A stretch of 64,000 bases of DNA from Diphasiastrum complanatum (GCA_029204225.1 CM055103.1:44404604-44468603); one strand, 5' to 3'; positions 35,161 through 47,399 are shown, numbered from the stretch's first letter. Made by a program: numbers and translations. Notes: generated by a model not told the origin, from the sequence alone.

Positions 35161-35950
35161 GATCCAAGAGGACATTAGTCCTTTGAAAATCATTACAGGA
35201 CTTCCAAACCCCAAAAGGGCTGTCTAAGAAATGCCACATAAGACAGAGAAAATCGTCAGATTTAAACTTCGACCGAGTTTTTAGTCTGCCCACACAACTT
35301 CGGTGACTTGACCTCACTAGTAACGCGTGTAGTTAACTGGAAGTTAAGTAGCCGCAATTTGTGGGGTCCATACTTCAAGACTCTATTTTCTACCATTAAC
35401 TAACATGACTTCTCATGTAAATGCAAATCGTATTGCACATCAAAGTTTCCTTCCATCTACTCATAGCTTTCACGTCAAAGGAGAATAGTCTTATCGAGCT
35501 GCATATCATCCAAGAAACTTTGAATAGATTGGATCACAATGAGCGCCAACGTGAATCTAAAAGTTTGCAAGGGCAACTTCATGCTTGTGGGACCTTGCAG
35601 ACATTAGTAGGACTTGCAGAAAATTGATGAACAATATTTGGTGATACTTCAGGCCATTGGAACTGCAATTTAAATCATTGAGTGTATATATTAGCCAATG
35701 ACTAATAACTCATAATTACACAAACATAATATCATCAAGATACTGGCAGTTTAGAAATTTACCTCACGTATATTAACATTTGGAGTTTGCATCATATATC
35801 AATCCAAGAAGTATATAATATTCCAGATGGAAAACCATCTGTAGCTAAATGCATTGTCTTGTTGCAAAAATTGAAAGATTACAACGAAAAATTGTTAAAT
35901 TATAATTCAATATAATTTCAAACTGCATGCGATCAGTGAAAAGATCCGTT
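35161..35950. other. No recognised gene
   Basis: Non-coding. It begins at the break point of the copia fragment. CTAGTAACGCGTG at about 35,316 resembles the outermost bases of the Helitron end at 34,223 but lacks the hairpin. Confidence 0.4.
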
Positions 35951-36950
35951 TACCTTTGCATCAACAATCTCCATATTAGTATTCAGCCCATCTGGCCTGG
36001 GCAATAGCTCCACCATCCTCTTCTACAAGGAGTCAGCATTGGAATGGGTGGCATTCAAGGAATTCACTTTTATGCACACAGGTGTGTAGCTTCCAGTAGA
36101 ATCCACTTTTAAAGATATAACATGCATGTTCCAATGTGTGCTACAAGCAATGAATGACTAGAATCTATAAGAGTTTTCAAAAAACAAATCCTACAAAAAG
36201 AAATCATCTTACTCTGCATAGTATGGAATGATGAAGGCGATTGCCTCCTCGCTTATGTGCTTGAAGAGCCTTCTAGCTTTCCTCTCTCAATGCAGCAAAT
36301 GCCCAAAAAATGGAGATACCACATATCCTTGGTGATTAGATATGTGTATTTATGTAAATAATATATACACCCAGCTTCAACGACTGTATTCGAGATATGG
36401 GAGGTCTTTTCCTTTAGCTCCTTACAATGCTTATCTTTGATATGCCTTTTAAATTAATATCATATATACAAAAAAAAAAAAAAATTCTCCTCCAAGATTG
36501 TCTATTCTTTTGGTTAGGGAGTCTGACATGCAACTCTTTATCATTTGCTTCAACATCAAATACAATCTTATCCACCATTGTATTTAGATCCTCCAAATGT
36601 TGAGAAGGAGAAGTGGGGATATCAAGACCAGGGGTTGTTGGAGGGCTCTCAATCCATGGAATTCCTGAGGTAGTTGCCACATCTCATTCAGGGGAGGAGG
36701 CGAGGGTGAAGAGTTGGGAGACCGAAGCTTGTGTTGTGCCCACTTGGGCCATGCTTGCTTTCTCCTTTTTTGAGGTGGGACAGGCCCCCTGGAAAGAGGC
36801 ACTTGCCATTGTGTGAAGCCAGAATTAAAAATGTTGTCAAAGGTGTTCCAAAGCCTCATGACAAGAAACATGTCTCAGGCGCATTCTTCTTGATACAATA
36901 CTCTGTGATAACAGAGAAGAAGAACGATACAATGTGCTCTTTTTTTTAAA
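35951..36950 (-). pseudogene. Unrecognised exon-like fragments on the minus strand
   Basis: Several minus-strand pieces look like exons of one unknown gene. About 36,780-36,920 is open through 'FSVITEYCIKKNAPET'. About 36,420-36,680 contains 'EDLNTMVDKIVFDVEANDK'. About 36,215-36,290 reads 'RKARRLFKHISEEAIAFIIP'. About 35,955-36,040 reads 'KRMVELLPRPDGLNTNME' and runs into a donor-like GTAAAC. Stops and unclear junctions prevent a model. I cannot name a family; a captured host gene or a transposon accessory ORF are both possible. Confidence 0.3.
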
Positions 36951-37076
36951 ATCACTGATCTTAGATGAATATGTACATGTGGCTTACTTATTAAAAGGAT
37001 GATTAACTTTACAAATTAGGATTAAGGCAATACTTGCTGTTGCATGTCGCTTTCAATTGACAGCTTTAGTTAGAGA

Positions 37077-37395
37077 TGTTGGACATGTCGATGATTTTGT
37101 ACAAGTCAGAGATCATGGACAAGCTGCAAGACATCGGACAACTAGCCGATGATGTGGAAGTGGAAGTCGAGGACGCACACGTCGGATAGATTGGAGACGT
37201 CGAGGATGTCGATGACTTCGGCCAAGTCGATGACGTGGACATCGGGTAACTTGAAGACGTCGGACATGTCAATGTAGACTATCATCGACTTTGCTTGTAT
37301 TTTTGTAGATGTCGCGACTATGCCAATATTTTCAACAGCTAATAAAAGAATCTAGATTAGCATGAAATAAGGATGGAGAGGATAGAAATCCAACA
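37077..37395 (-). mobile_element. Copia 3' LTR, about 319 bp
   Basis: Bounded by TGTTGG (37,077) and CCAACA (ending 37,395) and adjoining the polypurine tract (CCCCCACTTAATCTG on the plus strand) of the copia RNase H at 37,410-38,055. Inside, GATGTCGGAC-like words recur between 37,080 and 37,270. Confidence 0.65.
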
Positions 37396-38057
37396 CCCCC
37401 ACTTAATCTGGATTCTTATATGTCTTGATTCTCAAATTCAAGATAGCACAAAAATTGTTGTGTGCTTCCTAATTCAATCCCTTTGTAAATATGTCAGTTG
37501 CCATGTATTGTGTTCTGCAAAATTTTAGGCTCATCTCCTTGTTGAGTATTATGCTCCTTGTATAGTGATATCTGATCTCGATGTGCTTAATCCTAGAATG
37601 AAATCTAGGATTAATTGATAATGCAATTGCACTTTGATTGTTGCAGATTGTCTGAGACCAATATCAGACAATAAATTCCTCAACCAGATTGCGTCTTTGG
37701 TAGCTTGAGAGACTGCAATGTACTCTGACTCTGTTGAAGACAATGCGATGGAGGTTTGCTTACGACTATTCCAAGATATTGGACCATTGTTGAGTAGAAA
37801 AACATATCCAAAAGTTGATTTTCTGGTGTCGATATCATTTGCCCAATTTGCATCTGTATATCCATGATGAGTATGGATATTGGATGGATCTCCATCACCA
37901 TAGCAAATGCAGAGGTCCATTGTAGCTCGTACATATCTGATTACTCTAAAAAGAGCTTTCCAATGAATCATGCCAAGATTGGTCATATAGTGACTCAAGG
38001 AACTGATGATGTATGCAAGATCTGGCCTGGTCGAGGTCATTGCATACATCAGTGATC
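37396..38057 (-). mobile_element. Ty1/copia RNase H region
   Basis: Minus-strand copia: 'MYAMTSTRPDLAYIISSLSH', 'GYTDANWANDIDTRKST' and 'SRKQTSIALSSTESEYIAVS', the RNase H motif with its catalytic Asp and Glu. A frameshift near 37,620 is followed by 'HIEIRYHYTRSIILNKEM' and the C-terminal end down to about 37,410. The RT upstream is absent: at 38,058 the sequence changes to an unrelated segment. It is of the same lineage as the fragments at 19,795, 21,174 and 34,716. Confidence 0.88.
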
Positions 38058-38340
38058 CAAAGATTTAGATATCACATCAAAAAACAAATGCTGATTTTGC
38101 TGCTATAATATAGAAGATGGATAAAATGCAAAAATGAGGGGAAGCCGCTTGATCAAGATTTTGGAATAAACCATCAAGAGCACCTTCAAATAATAGTGAA
38201 AAGAAAAGACGACATTCTTGCGATGGTTGAGGTAGAGGAAGATTGGTGTCTCAATAACATTCGATCAAAACTAGACATGTTGCAATTCTATCTACCTCAG
38301 TACTATCAATTTCGATTGAATGGTGTAAAGGTACGTTATG
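38058..38340 (+). pseudogene. Unrecognised protein segment, copy A
   Basis: The plus-strand reading is 'FRYHIKKQMLILLL', then a stop, then 'YRRWIKCKNEGKPLDQDF', 'KRKDDILAMVEVEEDW' and 'NNIRSKLDMLQFYLPQYY', ending at a donor-like AAG|GTACGT (about 38,331). A clearly related sequence lies on the minus strand at 45,120-45,480 (copy B), conserved in frame although the DNA has diverged. I do not recognise the family. The ending pattern (hydrophobic strand, 'V-E-E-D-W', then 'IRSKL') could be a small beta-grasp-like domain, but that is speculation. It is joined abruptly to a copia fragment at 38,057. Confidence 0.55.
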
Positions 38341-38977
38341 CCATATGAAAATTTTCAGTTTTTCAATTTCTTAGTGAATCAGTTTTACAAGATAAATGAA
38401 CTTAAATAATTTCTGTTGTGCAGGTATGAGCAAGGCAGGAAGAGCATATAAAATGCATAGACATAGGAATATCCATCGAAATTGAAGATCATAGAATTTG
38501 AACAATGTGATTTTGTATTATGTCATATAATTTTTTGTATACATCATGTTTAGTAATATATGAACTACTTTTTCTATGATCTGTTCTATGAGACACTTTT
38601 TCTATGAAGCTCTTTCTTTTCTATCATCTCCATTTCTACGGTGGAGGAGACACACTGTAATCACAACTGGATATGAATTTTCAATAACAAGCTTAATTGT
38701 CTTCTGTCAGAAATGCATTATCTCCAATGGGGAGATGATTTGGGCACTTGGACTCCAGTGACCACTACAATCAGATATCGATTCGACGCGCGCCCTTGTT
38801 GAAGTGCCTCCCAGTGAAGTCATCCTTGCGCGCTGAATTGATAACAGTTGTATTTTTTAAATTCATTGCCTTGGTTTGTATTGTCCTTGTCTTGGCATAT
38901 TTGGATAGTTCAAAAGATGATTTGAGTGAAGATTTGCCGCAACAAATTTGAGTGAACTTATGCCGCATGTTTGGATT
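38341..38977. other. No recognised gene
   Basis: Non-coding flank between copy A and the next copia LTR. A second small exon of the copy A gene could begin at the acceptor-like TTGTGCAG at about 38,423, but only a short frame follows. Confidence 0.4.
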
Positions 38978-39305
38978 TAAACACCTCTCTAACTCAGACG
39001 CACTGATATGGAAAACAGACAATGCTGTACACTCGATTTTGATAATATGGATGAGTTACATGCTCTCTGCTCAATGTGCAATTTCTGAATGTTTATGATG
39101 CTTGTTTAATTTTGGTCAGTAGATATATTTCTGTTGTCACTTGACATTATCTGCTATCCATAAACCTATTGTCAGATTAGCAGTAGCTATCTGTTGCTCG
39201 GAGGATGGGTGATCATGGCCTGAGGTAGTAGCCTTATCCAATAGATCGACTCCATCTGAGTTCCAATAAAAAATGTCGCGATACGTAATCGCTCCACTTC
39301 CAACA
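38978..39305 (+). mobile_element. Copia 5' LTR (partial)
   Basis: This sequence is repeated at about 42,687-43,030. Shared landmarks are GTACACTCGATT, GATAATATGGATGAGTTACAT, GATGCTTGTTTAATTTTGGT and the end CTTCCAACA. A primer site follows immediately. The upstream LTR boundary is not sharp because homology fades before 38,978, which suggests truncation. Confidence 0.8.
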
Positions 39306-39306
39306 G

Positions 39307-39363
39307 TGGTATCAGAGCACCCTGATTATTCAGCCTATGGTTTTCAACAGTGGTATCAAAGCC
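39307..39363 (+). promoter_or_regulatory. tRNA-iMet primer binding site, duplicated
   Basis: TGGTATCAGAGCAC (39,307-39,320) is complementary to the 3' end of initiator tRNA-Met, the usual plant copia primer. A second near copy, CAACAGTGGTATCAAAGCC, follows at 39,345-39,363, about 44 bases on. Only one is needed, so a small local duplication has occurred. Confidence 0.8.
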
Positions 39364-39397
39364 AAAAGGCTTAATCAAGGCTTCGTCACTGAGACTA

Positions 39398-42300
39398 TGG
39401 CTTCCATTCACAACATCCAATGAAAAATATGCACAGTACTTGAAACAGACGGATCAAACTTTATTGAAAAGTGAAGACATCCCTAATCCTACGAGGAGAA
39501 ACGTTATGGCCGTGGGTGGATGGCGCCGAAGAGATATCGGCCAACATAGACAAAGAACTTTGGGAGTGGAAAGAGAAAAATGACAAAGCGGTAGCAGTCA
39601 TCTCCTCTTTCATCGAAGATAACGTCACCCTTGACCTCGTATCTAGCTCTAATGCTAGAGAGATGTGGGATACACTCATCAACAAATTCCAGACCAAGTC
39701 ACAAAATCAGATAATGCATCTAGAAGATCAGCTTACCTATCTAAGATGGGATGGCAAAACCTGTTCCTATTGCTACACAATGCTGGAGCAGAACACGGAG
39801 TCTCAAAAGAGAAGCAACTCAGTTACCTGCTATGCTCCTTACCACGATTGTTCCAAACAACCCGGACATTGCTGGCTAAAGATCCTACTATGACTTTCGA
39901 CAAGGCGGTCATCAACATCAAGGAAGAAGTCGAAGCTAGAGAGCACTACGCCGACAAGAACGAGTCAGAAGAAGGAGGGAACTCAAGAAGGCAGATCGAA
40001 AGGAAGGAATAGGCAGCAAGGCAACGACAAGAAGACATGCGACTAATGCAGACGTGATGACCACATAGTGGATAAATGTTGGCTGAATCCAAAGATTGAG
40101 TGCATAAGCACGAACAACACATCATACGTGGAAGAACCCGAATGCTCAAAGATGGCTGAAGATCGAGCTAGTAGAAGTCCTACTGCTTATCTGTGCACTG
40201 GTATATGTGCAAAATCCACATCTCTTCTTGACTCAAGAGCTACGTCGCAGACAAGGCAGGTGATCACTGACTTTCGACAAATCGACTCCTCTAGATACAT
40301 TGTTTTAGGAGATGGATCGCGACATGAGGTGAGCGGCATTAGCGCACTTTGACTTAGCACCAATGGCAGAGACATAAGACTAGATGATATCTTGTATGTG
40401 CCGACACTGCAGCTGCTATCAGTTGCTATCACAGATCAGACATGCAAGTGATTGATGCCAGCTCCAGCACACTCATCACACAAGACAGACAAAAAGAAAA
40501 CCTTTATCACTTAAAGGTACGCCTACCGACAGAGTAGGCTCATCAAGTCCATGAGTCTACAGACGTTCTGTGGCATAGAAGACTATGCCACATGAACTCA
40601 TTGGCGCTATAGAAAGCAAGCTAGTATAATGCATTTACAGGAGTGAACATCAAGGATGCAAACCTGACACCTTGTGATGCATGCAACAAAGGGAAGATGT
40701 CACGTACACCTTTCACGAAGGATTTCTTCAGAGTGATAGAACTTCTGGAGCTGATACACTTAGACATCTACGGACCCTTTGATGTACTATCTATCGAAGG
40801 ATCAAGATACTACATCACCTTTATCAATGACTACAATAAGTTTGCGGTTGTTTACTTCATCCACAACAATCTGATCTGAAGCTCTTGACAAGTTTATAGA
40901 ATATGTGAACTGGGCTGAGAAGTGGACCGAAAAGAAAGTCAAGCAGATCAGGACTGACAGAGAAGGAGAATACATCTCCAACAATTTTACCAACTTTTGT
41001 AAAAGTCGAGGCATCCTTCATAGGAGGACGGTAGCCTATACACCACAACATAATTGTGTAGTAGAGAGGAAGAACAGAACTCTCATGGAAGATGCAAGAT
41101 CCATGATGGCGTACTCAAAGGCATCAAGATCGCTATGGGCTGAAGCAGTAGCTATAGCCGCCTACCTACAGAACATGACAGCAGGCAAATCGAGCATTGC
41201 TCACACAACCACATGAGGCATGGTGGAGAAGCAAGCCAAATCTGGCTCATGTTTGAATTTTTGGATGCGTGGCATATGCACAAATACCAGATAAGAAGAG
41301 GAAGAAGCTGGATGAAAAGGTGGAGCAAGGATTTTTGGTTGGTTATGATATACATTCTACATATTACAGACTATACATGCCTCAAACCAGTAAAATGAAG
41401 ATTGTCAGAGACGACATATTTGACGAGAGAAGAACAATGGTTGAGGAAGATCCAATCAGCTACAAAGTTATCAACAGATAGTACTATGACCTACCCACAT
41501 CGACAAAGGGAGTGGACCCTAAACATCCAGATGATAAAACTCAAATTCCAGTTGAACCGAACGATAGTTCGGACGATGAGCAAACCGACATATCCGGAGT
41601 ACCCATCACACCGGCAATACACCGAAGCTCTACTGCCAGTAGATAGGACAAAGACAAAGCAGTTGTTGAGCCTGTGTTATCTCCAAGGAGATCTGCAAGA
41701 CAAAGAAGAGCACCCGTCAAAAATATACCTGACAGCTCATCTTCTCCTCAAGAAGAATTTCGTGGATTTAGCGGTGAACCACAAACTTACGAAGAAGCCA
41801 TCAACTGTCCAGACAAGGACAAGTGGATCAAGGTCATGAAAGACGAAATGAGTTCCATGAAGCAAAATGAAGTGTGGACTCTTGAGCCACTACCAGCTAA
41901 CAGAAATATTGTCAAGTGTAAGTGGGTCTACAAGCATAAGTATGGACCAGACGACAATGTACTAAGATACAAAGCCAAGCTAGTTGCAAAAGGTTTCTCA
42001 TAGAAGTATGGCATTGACAATACATAAACCTTTTCTCGTGTTGTGAAGCACACATCCCTATGCATATTATTTGCATATGCAGCTGCCTATGATCTGAAGA
42101 TCCACATTGTAGACGAGAAGACAACATTTCTACATGGCGAGCTCAATGAAGTAGTCTACATGGACCAGCCACCAGGTTTTACCTACGAGCCACTTGCTGA
42201 CTATGCCTACAGAATGCACAGAAGCATCTATGGACTGAAACAGTCCGCCAGGCAGTTGTACAAGAAAAAGGATCATGCTCTCAGATCTTTAGGCTTCCAG

Positions 42301-42518
42301 CCCTTAATGGCTGACTACAACATTTATGTGAAAGTCATAAACAGAGAGATCATCATAATCGATGTCTATGTAGATGACACACTGATTCTATCACGGAGCG
42401 ACAACCTGATAGTGCAGCTGAAGGTGGATATGTCAGAGCACTTTGAAATATCGGGCCTAGGAAAATGCTACTTGGGTTTACAGATCGGCAGAGACCTTTG
42501 GTTGAGAAGAACGAGCTG
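39398..42518 (+). mobile_element. Ty1/copia polyprotein remnant (gag to RT)
   Basis: Gag pieces at 39,398-40,010 ('LTYLRWDGKT', 'FDKAVINIKEEVEAREHY'). Zinc-knuckle and protease regions at about 40,030-40,350 ('LLDSRATSQTRQVITDFR'; the family Asp-Ser-Gly is here Asp-Ser-Arg). Pre-integrase and integrase at 40,570-41,200 ('CDACNKGKMSRTPF', 'HLDIYGPFDVLSIEGSRYY', 'PQHNCVVERKNRTLME'). RT at 41,760-42,518, including 'HIVDEKTTFLHGELNEVVYM', 'SIYGLKQSARQLYKKK' and an intact 'IIDVYVDDTLILSRSDN'. Many stops and frameshifts. The sequence ends after 'KCYLGLQIGRDLWL', so RNase H is deleted before the 3' LTR. Confidence 0.9.
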
Positions 42519-42686
42519 AAAATTAGCTAATCAATCTTGTAATCTAATCCAGCGTGATATATGTATCTGATCAGAGAAAAACACATAGACAGATATAGAG
42601 AATCATGAACGCAACACTCAATGAGGTGCGTATCAAGAAAGTAAGATAGTTCTAGCAATAGCTAGTCCCATTTGTGAGAAGAGAAC

Positions 42687-43044
42687 ACCTCTCTCATGGA
42701 GACGCGCTGATCTAGGAAACAGACAGTGCCTATCAAGAAAGAACTTATGATGTACACTCGATTCTGATAATATGGATGAGTTACATATTCTCTGCCCAAT
42801 GTGCCAATTCTGAATGGTTATGATGCTTGTTTAATTTTGGTCAGTAGATATATTTTTGCTGTCACTTGATATTATCTACAATCCATAAACCTATTGTCAG
42901 ATTAGCTATAGCTATCTACTGCACAGAGGATGATTGATTATGGCCTGAGGCAGAAGCCTTATCGGATAGATTGACTCCATCTGAGTTTCAATCGGAAATG
43001 TCGCCATACGCGGTCGCTCAACTTCCAACAGGGTATCAGAGCAC
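42687..43044 (+). mobile_element. Copia 3' LTR followed by a second primer site
   Basis: It repeats the LTR at 38,978-39,305 with scattered changes, ending CTTCCAACA at 43,030. It is followed by GGTATCAGAGCAC (43,032-43,044) and, further on, the same leader CCTATGGTTTTCAACA found after the 5' LTR. A 3' LTR should not be followed by a primer site, so this is the start of a second tandem unit or the product of recombination between two elements. Confidence 0.8.
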
Positions 43045-43439
43045 CCCGATGGTTCGACCTATGGTTTTCAACAAATTATGGATTTTTGTGCCAGCAATTT
43101 TTAGCCCCACGTGTAGGCAATATTGGGTGCCGTTTTTTGAGACGATCAACCTGGTGAAAATAGAACAAGTGTACGATTGGGATTTAGGCCCTACTTTTTT
43201 ATATACAAATGTGGTTTGAAGTCGGTTCTTTTTTTTCAAACTTACATATTTTTGCTCGCATAATTTATGTTCATTGTTCTCAGTGGTGGAGTATCGATTG
43301 AACACACGTGCTTCATTCCTGCAGATCCCTTTCACTTCTCCTGCGCTTTGAACTGATATCATCCACAGGTTTGCTGGTCTACTACCGATATCGAATCAAC
43401 GCACAGTTTGTAACAGTATTTTCGTAGCAACCGTGTCTA

Positions 43440-44065
43440 CGCATGTTGAAACAATACGTGGTTTTTTTTTTTAACTTTACTATTTGTATATGGCTTCCTC
43501 TACATTTTTGGAGGATAAACTTAGAGAATTTTTGGCAATCAGTGAAATTCCCACCGAACAAATTGATTACTTTATTTTTTTATTTTTTATGTTTTCTACT
43601 TTTGATATTGATAAGTTTGTTTATGAGAATCGTTTTCAGCTTGTTGATCTTCTTGATAAATTTGGTCATGTAATTACGACCCCTCATATAGATATAGACA
43701 ACGGTAATTTTATTCATTTCTCAAATCTTGTACATGCCAACCATCTTCCAAACAAAAGCACGATAAAAAATACAAGAAATTACATGATAGCTTCAAAAAA
43801 ATTACTCATTGTAGTATTCACAAAAGACAATGTCGTCTTCTTATAAAAGACATGGCATTTATTTTTTTCATCTCTGTTGAAGTACCAAAAGATGAACCCG
43901 CTGGTTCATCTTCATTAGCTATACTGACAATCCTTTCATCTATTCCAATGGAGTTAGATGAAGATGACGTTGATATAGGTGCGGATGCTAAATCAGAACT
44001 GGCATCTGAAAATGAGCAGACCACTTGTCGCTCATTAATTTTGGCCGATTGTAAATCTTTATAAA
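43440..44065 (+). pseudogene. Unrecognised coding-like stretch
   Basis: A 120-codon open frame from about 43,484 ('MYMASSTFLEDKLREFLAIS', 'FQLVDLLDKFGHVITTPHID') appears to shift frame near 43,745: the other frame gives a coherent basic segment ('KHDKKYKKLHDSFKKI'), followed by an acidic end ('SIPMELDEDDVDIGADAKSE') to a stop at 44,064. I do not recognise it. It may be the first ORF of an unknown retroelement lying after the second primer site at 43,032. Confidence 0.35.
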
Positions 44066-45119
44066 CATCTTTTCGGGAGAAAATCGTGTGTTTGCTTAAG
44101 AGGCCACATTTATGCCAAAAGAACATTTAAGATTGTTTTTGTTTGAAATTCAATATAAGATGGAAAGAGTGCTGCAGACAGTCACGTATCAGAAACGGTT
44201 ACAACAAAGCTCAAAGTGTGTTCGATCAATTAATAAGAAGTGAAGTTGCAACAGTCAAAGAAAAGGAATGAACAAGTTTAAGAACTAGCTCTCTTATCTC
44301 TATTGATAAACAGAAATATCTGCGTATGTACAAATTTGCGTTGGTGTCGCACTTATAGAGGCGTACACCAGGCTAAGGCATCACTCACCAACCATTAGGG
44401 TATCAGTTGGGAACAGCTACATGTTGCTATGAAACGATGCGACTTAAATGCGTCTTAAATGAAATTCTAACTTGCAATAGGCCTTTACATTTATTTAGGC
44501 TCTATCGCATATTTAGATGTGCAAAAATTCAAAATTTAAACATTGTATGACAAATACTAGGATCATGTGGAATTATAGGCCTCCACATGGATAGTGAAGT
44601 TGCACTGCTTGACGATCTGGCTCAGACACTTATGATTGGAATATAAATATCGATATATAAGTGCAACTACTTGTTGGTATAAAATACAAAAATATAGAAA
44701 AATATCATCAGATGATGATGCATAGAACAGATAGGCAAACCAAAAGTGGGCTATTATTGAAAACCACGAATATTTATTTCGATTTTGCTAACAATGTACA
44801 TTTTCCAAAATATTAAATCCTATATGTTCGATGAAATCTTGAAGTCATTTGGGACAGTTTTCTATTCTTTTTTTTGAAAGGTACATTATTGCACGTCTAC
44901 CATCCCAATGTTTATGCGATTTTGTCAATTTCTACGCTTGTATTTAAATCCTTGCACTGTATACAACTTTCTTGTCTTGGTCTTACCTGTACATCAACAA
45001 AACTTGTAAACAATACCAACATTGGGATAATTTTAAATGCAAGTGCAAAATAGTGAAAACACTGAAATAAGTTTAAATAAACTCATTGAAAGTCATTTCA
45101 AATGTGTACTAACATTGTA
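44066..45119. other. No recognised gene
   Basis: AT-rich non-coding DNA. No motif stands out. Confidence 0.45.
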
Positions 45120-45931
45120 AAGAAAACACTCTTACGCATACCAATCTCTCATTGACTTGAAAACAAAAGTGTTCAAGAATATCATATTGCAGCAAAGTAA
45201 GCTTTGATCGAATGTGATTCAGTGTCCAATCTTCCTCCACCTTAATTGTTGTAATAGTAGAATCATTTTGCTTCACTTGGATTTCTGTTTGATCTTAATG
45301 ATTCAATGTAAAATCTTGATCCAATGCTTTCCATTCATTGCCAACTTTGGACCATCTTCTATAATAAAATGTTAAAGAGAGCTTTTGTTTTTCTATAAGA
45401 TATCTAAATTTCATTGACGATCTATTAACAATGCACTCAATATTCCCTTCACCTTTTATCCCATTGATCATATAGGAGGCCTGATAACATATCGTCTATT
45501 AAATCACTACAAATAAACATTGTCATTTCTCTACGAATATTACATTCAACAAAACAAATCTACAAACATTGCAAAAGGCAAAAACTAGTGCGATCTATTG
45601 TTTTTGAACCTATGCTACATTTCATACAGTTTTGAATGTCCATGAAAAACCTTGATCGGAAGCTCTCTACTATGGTAGAATATGGAGGAATCCATTCTTC
45701 GCTTGAGAAAGAGAGTAATGATATCACCTCTAATCTTCCACCTAAACCATTAATGGATGGTGTGTAAGATGAATCATAGAAGAAAATACAACAATCCAAT
45801 AGTGATCTCATGGATCGGTTCTTGTATTGCAGAAGACCAATATCAGAATGAATAACGTCCCTGATGTCGGCAAGGGATTGTATAGGTTGCCATTCGATTA
45901 TGCTTGATGGATACAGATGTGCAAAAAACAA
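45120..45931 (-). pseudogene. Unrecognised gene remnant containing copy B of the repeated protein segment
   Basis: Two minus-strand exon-like parts. The first (about 45,590-45,931) encodes 'MFFAHLYPSSIIEWQPIQSL' and 'SFSSEEWIPPYSTIVESFRS'. The second (45,120-45,480), after an acceptor-like TGTTATCAG, encodes 'ASYMINGIKGEGNIECIVNR', 'MKFRYLIEKQKLSLTFYY', 'RRWSKVGNEWKALDQDFTLN', a stop, then 'STITTIKVEEDWTLNHIRSK' and 'LLQYDILEHFCFQVNERL'. The second part matches copy A at 38,058-38,340 residue by residue over about 85 positions. Because protein similarity survives despite DNA divergence, this was once a translated gene family, host or transposon-borne. One stop interrupts it here. Family unknown. 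Confidence 0.5.
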
Positions 45932-45997
45932 TAAGAAAAATTATTATTTAAATACTCAGATACACGTCTAAATGATTAATTTAAAAGTCAAATTCAA

Positions 45998-47399
45998 AAT
46001 GGGCATTGTCCAGCGATGGATAGATCACTGCAAACTATCCAAAAGATGCGTGTTTATCAATATTGTTATGTTCTATCCAGCGATGGATTGCACAGGCATG
46101 ATAGATTCACATTTACTCACCAATCTACACATAGAGACCCTGCTGTTCCAGCGATGGACAGGAGAGTGTTCCCCTTTTCAAATGTTAATACTGTAAATTC
46201 ATTTATGGCTAACTATCCATTATGGACCATGAACTTATGTTATTTGTTCATAGACTTCTTCACTTTAAAAGACTCCTCCAACCAGCAATGGAAGGATGGA
46301 CACATTTAAGCTTAGCTCTTACATATGTGCTCTCTTTACAAGTGTTCATAGAACCTTTGATCTCATAGTATGAAGCTAATGATATCTCATGTTGTAGCTT
46401 CATTATACTGCTTCGGCTTCGTCAGAATACTACTTGGTTCTTTCCTGAACCGACTACTCACTATTAAAAGGTATGCAACCAACTGGATCTCTGCAATGCA
46501 AGTTAACTAACATAGTCAAGAGATGTCTTGTAAAGTGCTTTCTACATAGCTTTTCAAAGCAATACGCTCACTCCACGGTTTCTTGGCTTGCTTATGATCT
46601 AAAGGAGTAAGAACTCATTCACTTAAAAACTACTATGGTTGTCTCTCAAGAAGCTACGTCTACAACTATTCAAGTACGCTTTCCGAGTTTAAATAAACTC
46701 TTCACAACTTCGGTAAGTATGGTAGTTTTGGTTCCATAAAGGCTATGATATACCTTCACTCTATACAAATTCACTTTTTATTTTCGCTTTTCTACTTCCC
46801 TTGTTTGAAAGTAACTAAGACATAAGACCACACTCAAATCAAATTAAAATACCTTGAAATAAGAATTTGTCACCAAAAGTAGTAGTAAGGACTTCAGTAT
46901 TACTTGATCTTAGACAACATGGATATGCATAAGAATCATAGTTTATACTAAGGGAGTAGAATGGCACGGATATGTCCTATTACCTAGTATAAACATTGGT
47001 AGTCTCTTACTCTGTATTAATCACATCTTTCCTATACAATGTCCTGATATTGTGGATGTTATATCATTTTGATATAACACTCATGGTAACACTTCACCTT
47101 TCCTCTATTAGTGTTATTTTAGACTTTTGGTGAGATACAACTGGAAAGCATGGATATGCTCAGGAGTATGGACAACAATGTGTGACATACCTTACGCTGT
47201 AAGGGTCACTTGGGTCAGTATGGCATGAATCTGCTCTGATACCAGCACACGTTTTCACACCAGGTCTTTTGGCTAAATAAAACTACTAATAGTTTAAATT
47301 TTTCATACTCCTCTTTGATTAAAACGAACTGATACGGACCAATTGATCGTAAGCTGATCAGTATGGCACTCGCCCTGATACAGTGATATAACGGCTTGG
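45998..47399 (+). repeat. Left long direct repeat (about 1.40 kb) of an RT-bearing element
   Basis: It is repeated in the same orientation at 52,199-53,603. Similarity starts at ATGGGCAYTGTCCAG and ends at GATATAACGRCTTGG, with high identity and few small indels throughout. The two repeats bracket a reverse transcriptase on the same strand. Their ends are not TG...CA and no primer site follows the left copy, so they resemble the terminal repeats (pseudo-LTRs) of Penelope-like elements more than true LTRs. Non-coding. They contain a motif (CCAGCGATGGA) repeated about every 69 bases and an inverted tRNA-iMet primer-like word at 47,234-47,244. Confidence 0.85.
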
